Shown one piece after another: positions 24,504-29,162 of a stretch of DNA of 29,162 nucleotides. The notes under the pieces were generated by a model. The model did no database searches, was not told the DNA's origin, and was given only the letters and a program-made list of their open reading frames with translations. Both the position numbers and the translations under genes were made by a program. Position 1 is the stretch's first letter, and every line of letters starts with the position of its first letter. The stretch is from CAZDUS01 sp964609375 (GTDB lineage Bacteria > Verrucomicrobiota > Kiritimatiellia > CAIKKV01 > CAITUY01): NCBI GenBank assembly GCA_964609375.1, contig CAZSSA010000023.1, positions 1-29,162 on the forward strand. Reading direction: 5' to 3'.

Positions 24504-25532
24504 ATGGTCATTCGATCAAGAGCACCCCTGCGCTTGGGGTTAGCAGGCGGAGGGTCGGATATTTCTCCTTTCTGCGACAAGTACGGAGGCGTTGTCCTTA
24601 ATGCAACCATCGATATGTATGCCTACAGCACGATCGAGCCGAGCAAGCAGGGAACGCTTTCGTTTGCTGCCACCGATCTGCAGATTAAACACCAAGGTCC
24701 AGCCATCAGCGAATTTGCACTGGACGGGGAACTGAACATCCATAAGGCTATTTACAATAGAATAGTCCGTGATTTCAATGCTGGAGCCCCGCTTTCCATC
24801 GATGTTCAAACCTACTGCGATGCACCCGTTGGATCGGGCCTTGGCTCTTCGTCAACCCTAACAGTCGCCATTTTGCAGTCTTTTGTTGAATTGCTGAGAC
24901 TTCCTCTCGGCGAGTACGACATCGCCAATCTGGCCTTTGATATTGAACGACGTGAACTAGGACTGACAGGTGGGAAACAAGATCAGTACGCCGCAACGTT
25001 TGGAGGGTTTAACTTTATCGAATTTTACGAGGCGGATCGGGTCATCGTCAATCCACTTCGTTTAAAACCATGGATAATTTCCGAGTTGGAATCCTCGCTT
25101 GTTCTTTATTTTACCGGAACATCCAGATCATCAGCCGCTATCATTGACGAGCAAATGGCCAATCTCCGGATGGAGAATAGACAGTCCCTCGAAGCAAGCA
25201 TGGAAATCAAAAAGCAGGCCATTCAGATGAAAGAATTCCTTCTAAAAGGGGATATTAAACGGTTTGCAGAACACATGGACCTTTCGTGGCAGCAAAAGAA
25301 ACTAACCACAGAGAAAGTTTCAAACTCTCAAATCGACGAAGTGTACAGGATCGCACGAGCACATGGAGCTCTGGCCGGCAAAGTCTCCGGAGCAGGCGGC
25401 GGAGGATTCATGATGTTCATTGTTGACCCCTCCAGGAGAATGGAGGTCATCCGCGCCCTTAAGATTCAAACCGGGCAACTAGTATCCTGCCACTTTGTTG
25501 AAACCGGCGCCTCAAGCTGGCGGATTCCTTAA
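24504..25532 (+). CDS. hddA: HddA-type D-glycero-D-manno-heptose 7-phosphate kinase (GHMP kinase)
   Basis: This GHMP-family kinase phosphorylates C1 of heptose 7-phosphate in the GDP-heptose pathway. The ATG at 24504 has GGAG 9 bases upstream; a TTG at 24489 is less likely. The protein begins MVIRSRAPLRLGLAGGGSDI, a signature of the HddA/FKP-type kinases. Motif 2 is the ATP loop APVGSGLGSSSTLTVA (about residues 106-121) and motif 3 is KVSGAGGGGFMMF near 293-305. The sugar-binding stretch ELGLTGGKQDQYAATFGG is also present. Length (342 residues) is normal. It is 32 bases after the dehydratase gene and 28 bases before the nucleotidyltransferase gene, so it is in the same operon. Confidence 0.88.
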   Translation: MVIRSRAPLRLGLAGGGSDISPFCDKYGGVVLNATIDMYAYSTIEPSKQGTLSFAATDLQIKHQGPAISEFALDGELNIHKAIYNRIVRDFNAGAPLSIDVQTYCDAPVGSGLGSSSTLTVAILQSFVELLRLPLGEYDIANLAFDIERRELGLTGGKQDQYAATFGGFNFIEFYEADRVIVNPLRLKPWIISELESSLVLYFTGTSRSSAAIIDEQMANLRMENRQSLEASMEIKKQAIQMKEFLLKGDIKRFAEHMDLSWQQKKLTTEKVSNSQIDEVYRIARAHGALAGKVSGAGGGGFMMFIVDPSRRMEVIRALKIQTGQLVSCHFVETGASSWRIP

Positions 25533-25560
25533 GCAATCTCACCAGCAAAGAAACCGCAAT

Positions 25561-26268
25561 ATGCACTCTCCACTTCGAGCATTAATTCTGGCTGGCGGCC
25601 TCGGAACTCGGCTGCGAAAAGTTATCGGGGAATTACCTAAACCGTTGGCCCCCATTCGAGGACGGCCTTTTCTTCATTATTTGATCCACCATCTCGAATT
25701 GAATGGTATTACCGAAGTCGTTCTTTCGATCGGTTATCAGGCGGATAGGATCAAAGCATGTTGTGGCACCCAACTCGGCACGGTACAAATCCGTTATGTA
25801 ATCGAAGAAGAGCCCTTGGGCACCGGGGGAGCCATCCTGTTCGCCTCTCGTTCGCTACCGGCAGCACCCATATTTATCTTAAACGGCGACACTTACGTTG
25901 ACGTGGATTTCAAAAAAATGGCCCATGCCCATGCGCAGGCAAAGGCGGATATGACCATGGCCGTTTGCCAACTCGAAGATACCCATCGTTATGGACGCGT
26001 TGTGATTACCAATAATCGCATCGCCGGATTCACGGAAAAAGGACTGCCGGGGCCGGGATATATCAACGCCGGCGTCTACTATTTTAATCCCGCCTTGTTG
26101 AGTCACCGGGGATTGACAGGCAAGTTTTCATTTGAGAATGATTTTTTGGAGAAAGAACGTTCACAATTGAATATCATCCCCTTTGCATGTTCAGGTTACT
26201 TTATTGATATTGGAATCTCTGAAGATTATGAAAGAGCTCAAAGGGAACTCACGTATGGAGATCAATAG
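25561..26268 (+). CDS. hddC: HddC-type D-glycero-D-manno-heptose 1-phosphate guanylyltransferase
   Basis: This sugar-phosphate nucleotidyltransferase should join a nucleotide, probably GMP, to heptose 1-phosphate. The signature RALILAGGLGTRLRKVIGELPKPLAPI lies at residues 6-32, with the metal-binding Asp in FILNGDTYVDVD near 107-118. GTGGAILFA and GYINAGVYYFNP complete the substrate pocket. The 235 residues are typical of HddC rather than of the larger GDP-mannose pyrophosphorylases. It follows the kinase with a weak Shine-Dalgarno (AAGAAA). The next gene begins 14 bases before its stop, so the two are translationally coupled. Nucleotide specificity (G versus another base) is inferred from its neighbours. 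Confidence 0.87.
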   Translation: MHSPLRALILAGGLGTRLRKVIGELPKPLAPIRGRPFLHYLIHHLELNGITEVVLSIGYQADRIKACCGTQLGTVQIRYVIEEEPLGTGGAILFASRSLPAAPIFILNGDTYVDVDFKKMAHAHAQAKADMTMAVCQLEDTHRYGRVVITNNRIAGFTEKGLPGPGYINAGVYYFNPALLSHRGLTGKFSFENDFLEKERSQLNIIPFACSGYFIDIGISEDYERAQRELTYGDQ

Positions 26269-27190
26269 CAAAATACTGATTACTGGCGGACGCGGGCTTG
26301 TCGGGGCAAATTTAACGGAAGAACTCCGCAGCCGCGGCTTCAAAAACGTTCACACGTTATCCAGTCAGGACTGTGATCTGACGGACCTCAGGGCCACGCT
26401 CGCTTATTTTGATAAACTTCGACCCCAGTATGTATTTCACGCAGCTGCGCATGTGTATGGCATCATGGGAAATATCCGCAACAAGGGAACCTCCTTCCTG
26501 AAAAACCTGCTGATCAATACCCACGTCATTGAAGCCTGCCGATCGGTTCAAATTGAAAAAATTGTCGCCATGGGCTCCGGGTGCGTGTACCCCTATCCTT
26601 CCCCGGGCCTCCCACTGAAGGAAGACATGATCTGGCTTGGAGAACCCCACGCGTCGGAAAATTCCTATGCGCACGCCAAACGGGCAATGTTGGCACAATT
26701 GAATGCCTATTACGAGGAATTCGGCATGCCGTTCGCCTTTGTCATCAGCGGAAACTTATTCGGCCCGCATGACAAGTTTGATCCAGACTTCGGACATGTG
26801 ACCCCCGCATTAATTCGCAAGTTTTACGAGGCAAAACAAAAGTCGGAAGATGTCCCCGTTTGGGGCAATGGCTCCGCCCGTCGCGATTTTCTCTTTGTCG
26901 CCGATGTGGCTGATGCGTTGATCCGAATCATGGAGCATATCGAGGGGCCGGTGAACATGGGTAGTGGCACGGTCAGCTCGATCAAAGACATCGTGGATTT
27001 CCTTGCCGCATACACCGACCAGGTTAATCGAGTCGTTTGGGATCCGACAAAACCCAATGGGCAGGATTATCGTTCATATGACTTGTCCAAACTCTTTTCC
27101 ACAGGATTTCGTCCTCGCTACTCCCTTCACGACGGCTTGAAAATCACCTACGACTGGTATGAGCAAAATGCAGCAAAATCTCGAAAATAG
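26255..27190 (+). CDS. GDP-L-fucose-synthase-like epimerase/reductase
   Basis: This extended SDR resembles WcaG/Fcl, which converts a 4-keto-6-deoxy GDP-sugar by epimerisation and reduction. The ATG at 26255 is preceded by AGGGAA and overlaps the hddC end by 14 bases. Motifs are ITGGRGLVGANL (residues 8-19), FHAAAHVYGIMGNIRNKGTSFLKNL, GSGCVYPYPSPGLPLKED with the catalytic Ser, and YAHAK. RDFLFVADVADALI lies near 209-222. Fcl proteins usually carry YPKFAPQPMKE where this protein has YPYPSPGLPLKE. The 311 residues match the family. In GDP-heptose clusters a homologue (DmhB) completes the reduced 6-deoxy-heptose; that role here is inferred. Confidence 0.85.
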   Translation: MEINSKILITGGRGLVGANLTEELRSRGFKNVHTLSSQDCDLTDLRATLAYFDKLRPQYVFHAAAHVYGIMGNIRNKGTSFLKNLLINTHVIEACRSVQIEKIVAMGSGCVYPYPSPGLPLKEDMIWLGEPHASENSYAHAKRAMLAQLNAYYEEFGMPFAFVISGNLFGPHDKFDPDFGHVTPALIRKFYEAKQKSEDVPVWGNGSARRDFLFVADVADALIRIMEHIEGPVNMGSGTVSSIKDIVDFLAAYTDQVNRVVWDPTKPNGQDYRSYDLSKLFSTGFRPRYSLHDGLKITYDWYEQNAAKSRK

Positions 27191-27228
27191 CATCGAAGAC
27201 TAACCGGCTTCTTTCAACAGACTGGCGC

Positions 27229-27253
27229 TTTGTACAAAACGGCTTTGTACAAA
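27229..27253. repeat. Tandem pair of TTTGTACAAA palindromes
   Basis: The perfect 10-bp palindrome TTTGTACAAA occurs at 27229-27238 and again at 27244-27253, each inside GCTTTGTACAAA, offset by 15 bp. It lies 47 bases before the next ATG and overlaps TTGTAC-N18-TAGATT (27230-27259), a candidate promoter. Two spaced palindromes over a promoter suggest an operator for a dimeric regulator. Confidence 0.55.
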
Positions 27254-27299
27254 TAGATTGATCTTACCCCTCCAATATCCCTACTGTTGTAGGCTTATT

Positions 27300-28229
27300 A
27301 TGAAAAAGTTTATTTGCACGACAACGATTAACCCTCCGACGGAAGCTATCAGCAAATTCGATTCCATGAAAGACTGGACGCTGGTCGTCGCAGGAGACAC
27401 CATAACCCCCCCTGATTATCGTCTCGGCAAAGGAGTGTATCTCAGCCCAAAAGAACAGGAACAATTCGACAAACCTCTGTCAGATGCACTCGGTTGGCGC
27501 TGCATTGAGCGCCGGAATATGGCGATTGCATGGGCTTACCATCAGGGAGCTGACGTCTTGGCCATTGTCGACGATGATAATATCCCGCTCCCTGGCTGGG
27601 GGGAACATCTTTCGATAGGCAGAACCGTCGAGGTCAATTATTACGAAACACGTCTTGAGTGTTTTGACCCCATGGGTGCCACCAACTATCCTCACTTGTG
27701 GCATCGGGGATTCCCGCTTCAATACCTCCGCAATAGGGATTACTCTCAAAAAACCAGAAGAAAAGTCCACGTCGACATTCAGGCGGATTTTTGGAATGGA
27801 GATCCCGACATTGACGCCGTCTGTCGCATGGAACATGGCCCGGAATGCACGTTCAACCCCAACGATTTCCCTATCGCTTCAAACGCCTTATCTCCGTTTA
27901 ACTCTCAAAACACATTCATATCCCGCGCGGTCGCAAAAGACTACTTCCTGCCACAAGGGATCGGCAGAATCAGTGATATTTGGGCAGCCTACTACGTCAC
28001 GGCCAAACACTATCAAGCCGTGTACTGCCAGGCCTCGGTTTATCAAAAACGAAATGTCCACGACCTGACCACCGATTTGCGTAACGAATTGTATGGATAT
28101 GAAAAGACATTGGACGTGGCTCGCGACTTAAAACAGGATCCAGAACGATTATTAAAATACTATCCAGCGCAAGCCCAAAAAGCCTGGAGGGCTTATCGGA
28201 ATTTGCTGGCTCGATGCAATCTCGATTAG
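27300..28229 (+). CDS. STELLO/RGP-like glycosyltransferase with a DDD motif
   Basis: This is a predicted glycosyltransferase of the GT-A fold resembling the eukaryotic STELLO (DUF288) and reversibly-glycosylated-polypeptide/UDP-arabinopyranose-mutase groups. The start ATG at 27300 yields MKKFICTTTINPPTEAISKF, after which DWTLVVAGDTITP (about 24-36) and the metal-binding LAIVDDDNIPLPGW (about 90-103) match that fold. The distal part includes IDVAVCRMEHGPE-type sequence (residues near 170-190), SNALSPFNSQNTFISRAVAKDYFLPQGIGRISDIWAAYY and a helical tail. Length is 309 residues. No signal peptide or membrane segment is seen, so it works in the cytoplasm. Its sugar and acceptor cannot be read from the sequence. 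Assignment is by motif, not by search. Confidence 0.66.
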   Translation: MKKFICTTTINPPTEAISKFDSMKDWTLVVAGDTITPPDYRLGKGVYLSPKEQEQFDKPLSDALGWRCIERRNMAIAWAYHQGADVLAIVDDDNIPLPGWGEHLSIGRTVEVNYYETRLECFDPMGATNYPHLWHRGFPLQYLRNRDYSQKTRRKVHVDIQADFWNGDPDIDAVCRMEHGPECTFNPNDFPIASNALSPFNSQNTFISRAVAKDYFLPQGIGRISDIWAAYYVTAKHYQAVYCQASVYQKRNVHDLTTDLRNELYGYEKTLDVARDLKQDPERLLKYYPAQAQKAWRAYRNLLARCNLD

Positions 28230-28249
28230 CCTCAGAAAGGATGTAACGC

Positions 28250-28972
28250 GTGTCCAAAAATATTTCCGTCATTATGCCGGTACTCAACGAAACATGGTCT
28301 CTGGAACAGACGGTAAATATCCTGATGGCTGAAAATCGTGATTTTGTGCGCGAAATAATCATCCCCGTCCACCCAACCCGCACAATACCCGAAAGCTTGC
28401 AGACCATTTCAAAACTTCAAAATGAATATGGAAGTGGCCTGATTTGCATGTGCAACCAAGACCTTCCGTTTATCGGCGGAGCCATCCGAAAGGGCTTTGA
28501 AGTAGCCAATGGGGAATTCTGCCTCATGATGGCAAGCGACCTGGAAACGGACCCCCATCTTGCTAAGTCCCTCATTCAGGCGGCAATCTCAGGAAAAGCA
28601 GATATTATTACCGCCTCGCGCTGGATATCGGGGGGTGGTTTTGTTGGCTACAATCCCTTGAAGAAGCGCTTAAATTATATTTTTCAACGAATATTCTCAG
28701 GTCTTTACAGGACTCATCTGACCGACATGACCTATGGCTACCGCATCCTAAAAACTGAACTCGTCAAAAAAATCGCTTGGAAAGAACTGAAGCACGCGAT
28801 TTTCTTTGAGACATTGCTCAAACCGCTGAATCTTGGGTCAACGATTGCAGAAATACCCGCCGTCTGGACACCTCGGCAAGAAGGTGAATCGCAAATCCAA
28901 TTCGCCACATTCATTGACTACTTCCGCCTTGGTCTTTGCCTTGGAATACGAAAGTTATTTTCACCCCGATAA
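28250..28972 (+). CDS. Family 2 glycosyltransferase
   Basis: This is a GT2 enzyme like dolichol/polyprenyl-phosphate mannosyltransferases. The start is GTG 28250, with AAGGA 9 bases upstream. It opens with KNISVIMPVLNETWSLEQTV (the GT-A nucleotide fold) and has FIGGAIRKGFEVANGEFCLMMASDLETDP, where SDLETDP holds the DxD-like metal site. GYRILKTELVKKI and VWTPRQEGESQI follow as in the DPM group. It has 240 residues and no membrane anchor is evident. The gene is 20 bases after the STELLO-like gene, so the two are likely co-transcribed. It could make a polyprenyl-phosphate sugar used by the GT39-type transferase upstream, but this is conjecture. Confidence 0.85.
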   Translation: MSKNISVIMPVLNETWSLEQTVNILMAENRDFVREIIIPVHPTRTIPESLQTISKLQNEYGSGLICMCNQDLPFIGGAIRKGFEVANGEFCLMMASDLETDPHLAKSLIQAAISGKADIITASRWISGGGFVGYNPLKKRLNYIFQRIFSGLYRTHLTDMTYGYRILKTELVKKIAWKELKHAIFFETLLKPLNLGSTIAEIPAVWTPRQEGESQIQFATFIDYFRLGLCLGIRKLFSPR

Positions 28973-28990
28973 GCATGTCACCTTATGGGG
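28964..28990 (+). terminator. Hairpin overlapping the GT2 stop codon
   Basis: CCCC (28964-28967), a bulged G and ATAAG (28969-28973) pair with CTTAT and GGGG (28982-28990) around an 8-base loop. The stem spans the TAA stop. A T7 run follows only after about 20 bases, so terminator function is uncertain. Confidence 0.35.
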
Positions 28991-29162
28991 TTGGATGGCG
29001 ACTGGTGTGCTTTTTTTGCGTAGATTATGCGTCACCCTACACAGACGGCATAGTTCCGCGACAATATCTACTCGAGCAAGTATGCTTTTCTCAACGAGTA
29101 ACAGTATTCATTTCACGACCCCGGATGCTCAACTGGAAGGCCCTTCGCACACAGCGGGCACT

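Noticed and set aside
27227..27253. A phage or integron-type attachment site, because TTTGTACAAA resembles a lambda-derived recombination core used in cloning vectors
   Set aside because: No integrase, phage gene or second flanking att copy is present; a 10-bp palindrome is more simply an operator.
29082..29162. Possible start of another plus-strand gene at ATG 29082 (27 codons, open to the window end)
   Set aside because: No Shine-Dalgarno and too short to judge; a minus-strand frame entering from the window end (stop near 29092) is equally possible. The tail 28991-29162 is left unassigned.

Overview
The window reads as a bacterial chromosome segment, most likely from the Planctomycetes-Verrucomicrobia-Chlamydiae superphylum and perhaps a Kiritimatiellota, Lentisphaerota or Verrucomicrobiota relative. 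That placement is inference. It rests on the WPAWRGPMRDGIS-type PQQ propeller protein (a form common in that group), an exosortase with a PEP-CTERM-type outer-membrane partner, a long B12-dependent ribonucleotide reductase and moderately GC-rich genes. No rRNA, tRNA, CRISPR array, phage gene or transposase was found.

Layout. Positions 1-4013 (minus strand) hold a housekeeping block: rplU-rpmA-obg, with obg cut by the window edge and a strong intrinsic terminator between rpmA and obg, preceded by a RecD2-type helicase. Positions 4145-7825 (plus) hold a CsgG-like lipoprotein and then an overlapping NtrB/NtrC-type pair: a soluble PAS histidine kinase and a sigma-54 activator. A secreted coiled-coil/TPR protein converges on them (7803-8888, minus). 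Positions 8889-9480 are non-coding and contain a 141-bp imperfect inverted repeat and a NrdR-box-like dyad before the class II reductase (9481-12342, plus). A periplasmic PQQ-propeller protein (minus) and a RACo-like ferredoxin/ASKHA corrinoid-activation protein (plus) are divergent at 12402-15632.

The most distinctive part begins at 15653. A two-gene minus-strand operon encodes a PEP-CTERM-system-like outer-membrane beta-barrel and a 1341-residue protein whose N-terminus is an exosortase with visible Cys/Arg/His catalytic residues and whose remaining ~1000 residues are a TPR superhelix. Divergent from it, past a 161-bp MITE-like palindrome, run a GT39-like membrane glycosyltransferase and then a compact nucleotide-sugar operon: a GMD-type dehydratase, an HddA-type heptose-phosphate kinase, an HddC-type guanylyltransferase and a GDP-fucose-synthase-like reductase. 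A DDD-motif STELLO/RGP-like glycosyltransferase and a GT2 enzyme follow. Together these suggest synthesis of a GDP-linked (6-deoxy-)heptose and its use in a surface glycan, beside a protein-sorting system (exosortase) that anchors or processes secreted proteins. The direct link between the exosortase and the glycan genes is inferred from position only.
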